The position numbers were made by a program, and so were the translations under genes. A DNA stretch of 40,470 nt from Rodentolepis nana (taxonomy: Eukaryota > Platyhelminthes > Cestoda > Cyclophyllidea > Hymenolepididae), in NCBI GenBank assembly GCA_900617975.1, contig UZAE01000086.1:1-40470 (forward strand). The letters are read 5' to 3'. Below, piece after piece: positions 1-10,922 of the stretch. Below the pieces are notes generated by a model that did no database searches, had not been told where the DNA came from, and was given only the letters and a program-made list of their open reading frames with translations. How positions within the stretch are numbered: the first letter of the stretch is position 1; each line of letters opens with the position of its first letter.

Positions 1-273
1 GAAAAGTGTTAAAGTGCATTGATATACAGAGAGAAGGGTTTCCTCCAAGGAGTAGAAGTGGGGCATTATGTAAGCTACTGATTGGTGATTTATAATTTCC
101 ACTGCGAAAAGTTCTTCTAAATACTTATCGGTGTAAGGAAACAGCACCATGTGACCTCGCTGGATATTATCATTATAATTAGTCACTCCGTCTACTGGAG
201 CGTTGTTCCTGTGACCTCTGATTTGTCATTAATGGACGCTGAACGCTGCACCATTGGTACAGTTAAAGTTTAT
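1..273. other. Left-edge intergenic sequence
   Basis: No open reading frame, RNA gene or repeat could be recognised here. The base composition is somewhat less AT-rich than the following kilobases, but nothing ties it to a gene. Confidence 0.4.
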
Positions 274-571
274 ATCAAATGGTGGGCATTTTGATGGTCA
301 TCATTAGCCCTTTAGTTGACTCCAGGCTTCACCGAGGGAAGGAACATCAAAGTGAAAAGAATTCGAAAGGGGGGGGGAACAGAAGAGTGTTTCAAAGACG
401 AAGGTAGAAAAAGGTGAGGTGAGTACTGTGAAAGTAGTCGAATGTGATACACAGTGGGGTGATGGTAGTTTGAAGTGAGAAGTCAACTGCCAGTTAATAG
501 ACTTTTTTGCCGTATGAGTATATGTTGCCCAGGGTGCACCACATGGAGGTAAGTCTATCACACTCCCCATG
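274..571 (-). repeat. Dispersed repeat family, copy A
   Basis: This is one of five related copies in the window; the others are near 2.6, 4.9, 24.2 and 40.2 kb. In minus-strand order of landmarks, all or most copies share a motif like ccacgtggtgcaccctgggc, then acggcaaaaaagtct, a pyrimidine-rich stretch with a C-run, tctgtgaagc, and an end like gccatttgatataaa. Copy A is almost full length and includes a 9-bp G-run at 369-377. Read on the plus strand, its right end contains ggaggtaagtctatc, a good match to a splice donor. No coding capacity is seen. A non-autonomous retroelement (solo LTR or TRIM) or a SINE are possible classes; neither is proven. Confidence 0.8.
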
Positions 572-2637
572 TTGGATAAAGTAATTCATGTTATATCTTA
601 ACAATTGAATTATTATTTTCCCATTAGATATTCACATTTTATACACTTTAGTGTAAATGCAACAAAATTATAGGTGGGTCTTTTACGAAATTCGGAACTT
701 TACTTACACATTTGTTATTAATTAATTTAATTCAAGAGTACTGATGGTTGTACTGTTATAACAAAGCGCGATTTCTCTCTCTCAAATCATTTTTCTTAAG
801 CATGCAGTGTTTCACTCCACTCAAGCTCAACAGTCAACGTGACAACTCGAAGTGTGACTGTTTGACATGTCCAAGTTGTGAAGCAAAAAACGAACTCAGT
901 GCGGTGAATCGAAGAAAATAATCTTAGTGCTAAGAAAAAGGATAAATAAATTAGTGGACAATTTCACTCGTTGTTTTAATGAATGCAAATATGGACTTGA
1001 TTGACAGGTATATTTAATTTTACATATTTTGCCAAAAGGAGGGGAAACAACAGGAAATTACTATTCATTTATGAATGTTTTTTCATGGGAAATACTTCAT
1101 AACTTGTACTCTTTTAAGGCCTTTTTTGTATTCTCACGATTTTGGGAGTATGTAAACGAGTACAAATCATTGAAAACGGAGCAATAATATTTATCTCAAA
1201 GATGTGAGTTTGGTACGATGAGATAATTGTCCATGGCAATTAATACGATATGAAGAAACGAGATTATCCTGAATGAACTCTGGTGAGCTCTACTATTCAG
1301 GTTAGTCAACTAGTCAATAAGTTCAGAGTATTTAAAATATTAACTAATCCAAAATCCAGGAACATGAATTTGTAATTAATCTTCCGAATTTTTGAAAATT
1401 AGAAATAAGTCGTGGTTGAACGACCATAGGAACTGATGATTCCACGGAGTGCATGACATTCGTTACCTCTACAATAGCTCTCGCTAATAATTGTAAATTT
1501 ATGTTACCTCTGACCGCTTCAATAGGAGTTGTAGTAGAAAGTGACATAGGAGATAGAGTAAAATTTTTAATAGAATTAGATGGCTTAGGAACATCAGTAG
1601 ACATCCAAGCCTCCATTGGGGGGGGGGGGGAGGTATAAATCAATCGAAGAAACTCCCAAACACCTTGTAAAGAGTTGCGTAAACCACCGCATGTTGATGA
1701 ACTGAAGATCGCTATGCTTTCAGTATTATTAACTAGAAAGAGGTGTCAAATAATGCTTGCTCACCACTTGTAATGAGTTATATTAACCTCTCAGCGAAAG
1801 TTTACTCACCGTGGACTTGAACTTTGGATTCACCTTGAATCTTTATCGAGGCCTACCCGAACTCCCCCCCCCCTCCCTCCCCCTACTTCCCTCAAAGGAG
1901 ACCAATTGAGAAAAATAACTATTAACAAATTATTGTCGATTAGAACAGAAATCTCTGTATTTGTTATAACGTCCAAAATAGTAGTGAACTTACAATGCTC
2001 AATTTTGGATCAAACACTAGCATTAAGTCGATTCTGGTAGTTTTGGCTATTCTGGTGGGTTAAATTAGTTATCCAAAATGAATTCAGCACCCATCCCACT
2101 GTTAAACAAAGCACAAACAGCTCGTTTCTTCCAAAATTTAAATTAAGTTGGATCATTTTCCTGTTTTCCATATTCAAATGCTTTGTCGTGCTTCGAGCTC
2201 TTCTTAGTGTTGGCGCTGCCATGGCTACTAATAACTGGCAACGATTAGTAATTTAAATTCATTAAGCAGTAGAATGATAATCGAACCCTAGCCTGATAGT
2301 TCACTATCTTCATAGGCAGCTGGAAAGGAGATTTGCATAAGTTACCCTCTGACATATGGAGGAAGGGAGCAATTTTACTCAAATAGATAGGTAGTACAAG
2401 AATTTTCTACTGTTACAAGCGTCAATAGTATTAGGGCAGCCCACTTTTAGCAGGAATTCGTTTTCTCTGGTGCAATTTCAGTACTCCTATATGGTTTATA
2501 GAGGACTGAAATTCTGAATTTATCGGAAATTTAATATTGATCGAAAAATGTGCAAACAAGCATTAAAAATAGCGACCCCTATAAGAAAATCTCTAAACCA
2601 ATAATTGGATTTAGAGATTAAAACCTTTTTATGTTAA
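572..2637. other. Intergenic, no gene recognised
   Basis: This is AT-rich sequence with only short chance ORFs. It contains a 13-bp G-run at 1618-1630 and a C-rich run starting at 1864. No exon with both splice sites and a recognisable protein match was found on either strand. Confidence 0.5.
1618..1630 (+). repeat. Poly-G tract (13 bp)
   Basis: An uninterrupted run of G in AT-rich surroundings. It is one of about nine G or C runs of nine bases or more in the window and is not inside a copy of the dispersed repeat. Confidence 0.9.
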
Positions 2638-2905
2638 GTACGGCAAAAAGTCTGTTAGCCGAAAGTTGACTTCTCATTTCTAACTACCATCTCCCCACTG
2701 TATTTTATATTCGACTACTTCTACACTAATCACCTCACACTTTTTTCTACCTTTGTGTCTGTCTCTTTTACATCTTTGAAATACTCTTCTGTCCGCCCCC
2801 CCCCATCTCAACTTTTTTCACTTTGATGTTCCTTCCCCTCTGTGAAGCTTGAAGTTAACTAAAGGGCTCATGGTAGCTATCAAAACGCCTGCCATTTGAT
2901 ATAAA
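2638..2905 (+). repeat. Dispersed repeat family, copy B
   Basis: This plus-strand copy begins at the acggcaaaaagtct landmark, so it lacks the ccacgtggtgcacc end of copies A, C and E. It keeps the pyrimidine-rich middle with a C-run, the ctgtgaagc motif and the gccatttgatataaa end. It is diverged by scattered substitutions, suggesting an older insertion. Confidence 0.78.
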
Positions 2906-4924
2906 TAGATTAATGTTAAGTAGAGGCAGAAGGACATAATTATTTAAGTTTCAATTAACTTTCCTACAGTTATTTCTCGTTCATCCCTCAATCATTTAAT
3001 CCTTTTAATCATAATGAGTATTAAGCTTGAAGCGACTTGGAAACTCCCCATCCTCCCCTCCCCCCATTCGATTATCGATCCAGCGCAGATTTTGTGTGGC
3101 CTTTATTTCATTAAGTGAATGATTCATCGCTCATCCAAAAGTTATTTATTCGTTTTTACTCTTTATTTAGCCTCTACTTAGTAGTTTTCTGTGATTTTTG
3201 CCCTTGTTTCCCTTAATTATTCTCTCTTAAATTATAAATACGCTACCATTGTATGTTTTCTACCTCACGTGTGTTAAAGCAGTTCGTGAAGCCCCCCAAG
3301 GGTCTGTCCTGCATGGGCGGAATTAAAATGGAAGACCTTTGCAGCAAAAAGCTGTAGAAGTAAAGCAGGTAATGATTATTTAAACACGGTTATTAACAAT
3401 AATGATAGCTCCTCTGACCAACACCTAAAAAACTACTCGAAAGCTTTAATGCGCGATCGTATTCATGCCGATAGCACAGAGTTAACTATCACTGACAGAA
3501 AACCTAGCCATTAAAATACAATTAGTGCTATCCCACTTTATAGTGACTTCTGATTGATGGTTGGCTGAATAAACGCAACTGTAACCAGTAGTTGCTAAAC
3601 CATCGGCTGCCAGCAGCACCTTCCAGGCAGTTTCAGTTCGTGTGAAGTCCTTTCGATCAGTTTTGGGGATGTTGTGTGCTCTACAATCTCTTCTTGTCAA
3701 ATTTTGTTCACCGAATTCCCTACAGTTGATCTTTAAGTAATTCAATTTATGTCTTGAATTTCGTCAGACATTAACTAACATCGATAAAATCAGTCCCAAA
3801 ACTTAATTTTAATATTCTAGTAAATTGACAGAAAAAAATAGAAAATAAAGGGTCCTATCTAATCACTTTTCTAAGCTTGGCTTTACGTTTATTTCTCTTG
3901 GAAAAACCCGCAATGAATGAATACGTTCCCCATATACCGTTTATGTAAAAAAATATTATAATTGTGTGATTCATAGTTATTTTTAGGACAATATCGTTGT
4001 GTGTAAATAATTAATAAATGCTGCATAGTATGCACAGCTCGTTTAATCATTCCTGTGGTATTCTAATTATGATAATATTTTGGGCAATAAATGGAAATTA
4101 TTTCCTTATCTCCCAATATGTTCCAATGGGAGATTTTTCCCGTAACCGGGCAAGCAAAGCGAACCCTAGTTTGTTTGAAATGATTATATTCACGCCGCTT
4201 CGTCTCAAACTACCAAGTGAGCATAGAGGTTTGGACTTCTCAATTGCCGAATCGGTCCTGGTGACAATTCCTGCCTGGTTGGAAACTTCGTTCTCTTTGT
4301 CTTTTTCTTTTTTGCATTACACCCCCCACCGCTTTAATTATGTGTTTATGTTGATTTTAATTGATTTCATCCTTCATCATTTAGGAATTCCTAATTTTTA
4401 AAGAATGTTTTCATCCAACATTACATCCCTAGTACAAAGTAAAAAATATGCCCTTTTCCATTGTAAGAGAGCAAATGAAATTAATTAGAAGATCAATTTG
4501 GCAAAATAAAGGCGAGAAGATTGAGAAGTTAATGATTATGGAGTTTAAATTCATTAAATGTCTTGATTTGGATTGTGCAGCACGTCGTTAACAACAGTTA
4601 TTTCACGGTTCTAACTCACCATTCATAACTTTACGCTCAGATTACAGAGTAACTTTCTTTTCCATGATATCCAGCTCCTATTGATCGCGTGCCTTCCGTC
4701 GTTAATAGGCAAGAGATTGCCTGAGCCAGAAGTTCAATCAGCTGCCTTTGTTTTCAAATTCAATACACTACCTCAGGTTTAAGAACTATTTTTGAAAGGG
4801 AAACATGCTTTCCTACACACGGTGCATACTGTTGAAGTGCGTGAGCCTTTAAATAATGTGAATAAGGAGATGATGATGATGACGACGACGAGTAGAGTCT
4901 TTTCAAACGCAGAGGATATATTAT
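2906..4924. other. Intergenic, no gene recognised
   Basis: The longest plus-strand frame is an ATG-initiated 127-codon ORF at 4018-4401. It is hydrophobic, matches no family I recognise, and is typical of chance ORFs in AT-rich DNA. A short trinucleotide array of gat then gac units lies at about 4870-4891. Nothing else is supportable. Confidence 0.45.
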
Positions 4925-5021
4925 TTTCAAATGGTAGACTTTATTGTAGGTATCATTAGCCATTTAGCTGACTTCAGGTTGCACGGATGGGAGGAATATC
5001 AATTTCACAAAAGTCGAGGTT

Positions 5022-5037
5022 GGGGGGGGGGGGGGGG
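5022..5037 (+). repeat. Poly-G tract (16 bp) in repeat copy C
   Basis: The longest pure G-run in the window. It occupies the G-run position of the dispersed repeat and is longer than in copy A. Confidence 0.9.
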
Positions 5038-5187
5038 AACAGAGGAGTGTTTCATAGATTTAAAAGAGACAGACACAAAGGTAGAGAAAAAGGTAAGGTG
5101 GGTACTGTGAAAGGGGTCGAATATGGCATTCAGTCAGGTCATAGTAGTTTGAAGTCAATTTTTGGTTTATAGACTTTTTTACCGTAC

Positions 5188-5347
5188 GAGTATACGTTGC
5201 CCAGGGTGCACCACGTGGAGGGCCGTTTGAGTATACGTTGTCCAGGGTGCACCACCTGGAGGTAAGTCTATCGTGAGTATACGTTGCCCAGGGTGCACCA
5301 CGTGGAGGTGTACGAGTATACGTTGCCCAGGGTGCACCACGTGGAGG
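5188..5347 (-). repeat. Four-unit tandem repeat with nested palindromes
   Basis: A 34-bp unit beginning gagtatacgttgcccagg and ending ccacgtggagg occurs at 5188-5221, 5229-5262, 5275-5308 and 5314-5347, separated by irregular 5-12 bp spacers. Units 1, 3 and 4 are identical; unit 2 has two substitutions. Each unit holds two overlapping 8-bp palindromes, ggtgcacc and ccacgtgg (disrupted in unit 2), the latter containing a CACGTG E-box core. Other copies of the family have only one unit, so this is a local amplification. Confidence 0.9.
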
Positions 5348-5358
5348 TAAATCTATCT

Positions 5359-8150
5359 ATCATTTAATGTCTATTAACTTTGGAATTCCTCTGCGAGTTT
5401 ATATTATATGGAGGTAGTCATTGATGAAGTTTGTAGGAATTAGTAAATTCTGGTACAGCATAAATCTGCTCACTTGTAGTTCCATTAATCTACGCTTAAA
5501 ATACATGTCTATCCCAGAGGCATCATATTTGCTTAGTTAATTATTATTTTTATTCCGTTTTGGAATTTGAATAAGGTAGCAAGTGCTAATACCAATGGTC
5601 CATTGTCAAGCAACTGCAATTTCTTCTTTCAAAATTTGATTGTCCGTAACATTGTAATGAATTTGCTTTGCTCTTTAGAAACGTTGAAATAAAAGCAGCT
5701 CATGCAAGCATGCACGCCCAGATTTGATTTCGGACATTATTGACTTGCCCTATTCCGCTCGCGCCCATCTCCATTCATTCGTTTTGTTCACAGAAGAGAT
5801 TCGTTTTCCCCCGCTCTTCCTTACACGCCCAGTAAACGGCATCTACTGCTATGCTATTGTTCCTCTTACCCCTGCTGCTAAACCTTTGAATGTGGTGAGA
5901 TGTCATGCGTGTGTGCGTGCTACCCGAGAGAACACGCATGCGCCCATTTTATGAGTAAAGAGACACACCTATTGTGTGTGTGTCTGAGTGAGTGAGTGTG
6001 AGTGTGTTACTAAGATAACGTTTCCTCTTCCGCGTCCACAAATACAGCACAATGTAACTGCTCCTTTTCACTAACCAACATTAACATCCGTATTTTAGAA
6101 CAAACATCTGAAGATTTTAAGCAAATTCTTTTCTTCTTGCATTTTATAGCTGTTGATATCAGAAAAAGAAAAATCACCAAGATATTGCCACCTCCCATCA
6201 ACCACAACAAGATGTAAAGTAGTCGTAGGCGGTTATCGGGCGCTCGATTTGGGGTTGGAATAGAAGGAAGACGTCAATTTCCTTAATAATAATCTGACAG
6301 ATAAAGAATGCTAAAAGGTGGAGTAAGATAAAAAAACACAAACCAATAAGACATAAATTTAAAGAGATGAAACTCAAATGTAGTAAGCAGTAGACAAAGC
6401 AACTGTCGGTAAGTGAATTGAATTCCGAGTCAAGAGTGAGTCAATACCGACTGGTTTTATTTATGAAATTTTTTAATCAGAGTAACATCTTAATGTCCCA
6501 AATGCAATCATTAAATCTCGAAGAATAGATGGAAAGGGTATATATTCGATTATCTATCTAAGCACATTGCAACATTAATATGTTAATAAATATTCCTGTT
6601 TTCAACAATTTAACTTTTTCAAGTCTAATTTCTACTGTATCAGTGATGATGTTTTTTCATTTCTTATGTCTAGACAAGCATTTTGTCAAAGCACATATTC
6701 TGAATAAGAATGGCGATGGATGGATTACGTCTCCAAACAAAATGCAAGCTTTGCGCTTTGATACACATACCGACTTTCAGAAAGTATAATAAAATGGCAA
6801 CAGACCTGAAATTCAAATAATCGGAGAAAATGCTGCTAAATCATTTTAGAAGTGATCGTGAGGCCCGATTTAAATACGTCGGCATCAATCGTTTCCAAAT
6901 TCTTAATAATTCTACAAGCTAAACCATAGGTTTCTGGAATTAGAATTTAATAACTAGATTTGCATTGCGAAAAAGTGAACTCCATTTTAATGTGAAACAT
7001 GATGAGTATGGCGTAATAAATATTAATTTAGCAATGATAATGACAGAAAAATAATTAAGCATATAATTACTTCAGAATAGGTATTTTTCAATGATTAGAA
7101 TTATCTTTTCGCAAAGAGAATCATGTCAAAATTATACAGCGAATAAGACATGCTGCGTATCCCGCAGTATTGATCAATTTGAAATATCAAATCTTATTAA
7201 AAATGTTCATTTTAATTACTTTCTGAGCAAAAAAGAAAGTCCTAGCAACAAATGAGGGTGGTTGAATAGGCTGTTAAATTTGGGAAAACTTACCGATTCA
7301 TCAGTCATATTGTGAAATAATTTAACCGAATTTGAAGTGACGATGGAATTTATTCCCCGGTAAAGCTTCTACTGAGTCTTATCGATAAAAATCTAATTTA
7401 ATAATCTAGTTTTGAAATTTTTTGCCCTTATAAGAATTTTTAAATGGCTGCAAACTTGAAAATAGAGGTACTGCCAAATTGAGCTATAAAACGAATATTA
7501 ACATATTTTTTGTCTGAGTTAATAAACAAAAAGCGTGCTTATCGGCTAAAAAATAAGTCCTTTGAAGGAATAATATAAACTCTAAAATAAAGTCCCTGTG
7601 TTTAAAACGGTATATATTTTATTCGTTTGAGATGTGATCAATGCATTAAGTTATGAGGCTTTTACTCAAAAATTAAAAATTTCTTTGCCTATAAATCTGC
7701 GACTTAATATTAAGCAAACGCATTAATTTTATTAATAAAATAAAGATACACGCACTAAGTCCTAATAAATTTAAAGGTGCCAAGAGAAATATTTTCTCAT
7801 TATCACGATTGAATTTGTTTATGTGGTCCAATCGTACATTTATGCGTTCCTAAATTCGAATGTTTGTGTTGGATATTTCTGTTTGCGTTATGGCTGAAGT
7901 TTGTGCAAATTACAGTGCTAGGTGTATTGCACATTCTTTCGCCATCGTGCAATTGATTAAACTTCATTTTTGCCCTCCACTGTGTTTTTCCGTCTATTAT
8001 TTAATGCCTGATATTTACGTGTTTCCATTTTTGCTTGCACTTTTATTGAAACTATTGCCTTTTTGAAACTTTAATTTATTGTGGAATTAAACCTTGGTTA
8101 ACATACATTTTATATATATTGCTGTCATAATTATTGAATGTTACTCTTAG
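5359..8150. other. Intergenic, no gene recognised
   Basis: This is mostly strongly AT-rich. The part at 5700-5960 is richer in CpG and contains acgcatgcgccc, resembling an NRF1-type palindrome, followed by a degenerate GT/GAGT repeat at 5968-6007. No start codon with a credible protein follows it. The 6.2-8.1 kb part shows only short ORFs. Confidence 0.4.
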
Positions 8151-8760
8151 CGCCATCTCACCCATTTGTTTCGTGGATCTTACCGTTCTTGCACTCCGTA
8201 TATTCGATTTATTTGCCAACGGATCTACATAATTTTAGTCCCTTCTACCCTATATTCCAGGCGAGGTTTGGAGCTTGCTATGCTTCCGTCGGATGTTCAT
8301 CTCTTCTATAGGCTTCCGAACAATTTTTACGTTGTCAGACTTGAGATCGCATAACGGTCGTGTCTGGTTTGTGAATTCGAACCTAACTCGTCAGGTCCGG
8401 TACTCATTGGATGGATTCGACTTGCTAGTTGTTCGATTTTACTTTTACTTGGCTCCGCTACTACTTATAAGAAAATTAGTCTCAACGCTCGAGCGATTTT
8501 ATTTTCCATTGAGGCCCTGGTTTTATTGTTGCTATAAATTGCGCCGTCGCTAAACCGTAGCAGCGCTGATCCTTTAGCGCACCGTGGGAGTTCGCGCTTA
8601 ATCGCGTCATACAGTGACGGTGTGATAGAGGAGTTTAGTGATTGGCTGCGTCTGTTTGGCTCACCAACTTCACCTTCGACTTGCTTACCTGTCTATCTCA
8701 CCAGCTCTCAATTCTGATTGGTTTCTCTATCACACGCGCGCTAATGGACGATCGATACTC
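8151..8760. promoter_or_regulatory. CpG-richer block with inverted repeat and two CCAAT boxes
   Basis: Base composition rises here relative to flanking DNA. An 11-bp inverted repeat, gtgtgatagag at 8620-8630 and its complement at 8725-8735, flanks two ATTGG motifs (CCAAT on the minus strand) at 8641-8645 and 8717-8721. This could be a promoter or a decayed element. No transcript can be assigned, and the open frames at 8166-8553 start without ATG or encode nothing I recognise. Confidence 0.3.
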
Positions 8761-8959
8761 TTTCCACAATAATAGCAACGCCCATCAGGGTCGAAAGGTG
8801 CATTAAAAGAGAACAAAATACCAAGTTTGAAGAGATTATCAATGTGTATTGTATATATGTAGTCAACATTAGTTGATGGCACAATCTAAGTTGAATGAAG
8901 AGACTGAAAAGACAGCGTAAGAGAAGCGTTAGGTATACAGTTGGCATACAAAGCAATTT

Positions 8960-9082
8960 ACGCCGAGGGTGGAGGGAAGCAGGGCGTTTAAAATTAGATT
9001 AATGGGTCAATGCTGTACATGTGGAGGGAAGACGGCGTTATCGAATAAGCATCTGTACATGGGGGAGGGGCGTAAAAAATGA
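8960..9082 (-). other. 3' flank of ATRX with short GA-rich repeats
   Basis: Immediately downstream of the ATRX stop codon, the plus strand reads ctgtacatgtggaggg at 9013-9028 and ctgtacatgggggagggg at 9053-9070, with a related ggtggagggaagc near 8969. This is probably 3' UTR. No canonical AATAAA is seen close to the stop on the minus strand; the nearest candidates are roughly 550 nt away. Confidence 0.45.
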
Positions 9083-10922
9083 CTAAGCATCTTCGACTGG
9101 AGATTCATTGTCCACATCGACAACCACGGGAGGTGGGTGCCGGTTGACGTCATTGGTGCCAATAACGTCTCTTCTGACAGCGGCAGCGGCTGGGTTCCAA
9201 TTAGGGAAATTGGGTTGAGGCAGGGAAGTTGGGAAGTGTGGGGGGACAGGTTGATGAGGTTGTGCCACCAGCGATGCAAAATTTGGTTGCTGTGGCTGAT
9301 GAGCCAGGCCAGACTGAGTGTTTTGAGCGGCGATTGTATTCGCCACATTGTCTAAAAATAATCTCACGGACATATCATGCAGAGCGCCAGGGGCACGAGC
9401 TAACATGGGGAAACGACTCAGGAGCATATTCTGCACCGCATTGTAGGACTCTGACAGGGCATCTAAGATAAATAAAGATAGTCATTAAGAAAGGAATAGC
9501 CATTAACGCATTAAACGTTGAGTGTGAAAGCCCAAAAAGAGTGGGGTCATTTTGGGTTAGTCCGACAAACACCATAATGCATTAAAACCAAAGCAAAGGG
9601 GAACATAGAAGACAAAATAAGACGTTGAGTGGTTAGAATGAACGTGAAATGAGTGAAAAACGCACTTCGGGTATTTGAATCTCGTGGTGTTGATTCCAGA
9701 GGATTGGTTCGTTTTTGAGGGATTTGAGGTTGAACAAAACTCATTCTAGGTTCAATGGGGCGGAAAACTTCTAAATTTGTAACAAATTAGCAGCCTTTTA
9801 GAATACAAAAAGCAAGCCAATTTCTCGTGGTAATCCCCGACACAATGATTTCAAATTCAAAACTTGTGTATTTTATAACAATCGAGAGTGATATCTGAGT
9901 CGGAGAACAGTGATTCGTTGATGGCATATACTTCCTTATTGATCGTTAAGTTACAAACATACATTCTAATCTGCTTAATAAACTTCCAGGCAAATAAAGG
10001 AAAGCGTCTTGGAACAATTATTGGGGAAAAACAAGTATTATCATGAAGCTAAACAGTGAGACATGCGAACTTAACCACGTCACAATAAAAGAGTATAGAA
10101 ATCGGAACCATTGACTACGCAAATGAATAAGTCAAGGACTGTGCTTCCATTTCTTTCTGTAACCTCTGACCGGGAAATTAGCAACTAGTCATCCATTTAG
10201 CAATGAGTAGTATCTGATTCAACCAGACGTCTCAACCAGTGTGAATGTGCGCTGATAGGAGCCGGACACGAAGACTAGAAAAGTGATTAATATCCTAATA
10301 AAAAATTTTGACGAGGGGTAAAATACCAAATAAGCGGGATGGAGACAAATACAGTACAATACCAACCTCGTTGGTGTTGAAACATGGGCGGCCTTTGTGC
10401 ATGGTTGACAGCACCTGCCGGCAACGTGGTAAACATCGAATCAATACCCTGTGGTGATGGGTTAATAGAAGCATAAGGAAGCCTAGTTCCTCTGCCACCA
10501 GCATTATAATGCATAGTAGCCATTCTCCTTTGTTCCTCCTCAATTTGCTGTCTGTGAGCCAAAGCTGCCTGAGGGTTATTGAGTAAGAGGCGTTGGAACT
10601 CTGTCATAGGACGTCCAACACGTTTCTCTTCCTCGTACTCCCGCCACGCTTCAGCGCGCTCCGCTTCAGAGAGACCTTCGTCTATACGATTCTCCAACAG
10701 TGAGTCATGATTGTGATAACTCACTACGAGGTGAGGCTGTTCAGAGATTAGGTCGGCCAGAAGACGATCTTTAGGGTAAGAGGGAGGAGGACGCGTGGCT
10801 GCCAACTCAGCATCCCACAGTTCTGGCTCAAAAGTGTAGAGTTCACGGAGGTCTTCTTCTTTAAAGTGTCGCTCAACTTGCTGTTCGTCTATGACGCGGA
10901 GGGCTAGAGATTGTTTCGTCAC
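9083..10922 (-). other. ATRX: ATRX C-terminal exons 14-15
   Basis: Exon 14 (10922-10367) begins VTKQSLALRVIDEQQVERHF and continues ELYTFEPELWD, YHNHDSLL and AEAWREYEEEKR. These closely follow the conserved segment after motif VI in vertebrate ATRX. Exon 15 (9462-9083) encodes a Pro/Gln/Ala-rich tail with PNFPNWNPAAAA and PPPVVVDVDNE, then stops with TAG at 9083-9085. The PPVVV piece superficially fits a PxVxV-type HP1-binding motif; that is only a pattern match. Confidence 0.9.

Larger units (their letters stand above)
4925..5358 (-). repeat. Dispersed repeat family, copy C
   Basis: This is the longest copy. It carries a 16-bp G-run at 5022-5037 at the same place as the G-run of copy A, and it ends in a tandem expansion of the ccacgtgg-containing end. 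Its left end shows tttcaaatgg and catttagctga landmarks shared with the other copies. The extra length comes from the tandem array at 5188-5347. Confidence 0.82.

Noticed and set aside
304..570. 88-codon minus-strand frame
   Set aside because: It is entirely within dispersed repeat copy A; similar frames arise in copy E but are not conserved as protein.
4018..4401. Plus-strand 127-codon ATG frame
   Set aside because: Hydrophobic, AT-driven composition with no motif or family resemblance; no supporting splice or promoter signals.
8375..8395. B-box-like sequence (ggttcgaattc on the minus strand) suggesting a tRNA or tRNA-derived SINE
   Set aside because: No pairing T-arm, acceptor stem or A box could be found around it.
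8166..8553. Overlapping plus-strand frames in the CpG-richer block
   Set aside because: One is short and the other starts without ATG; neither translation resembles a known family.
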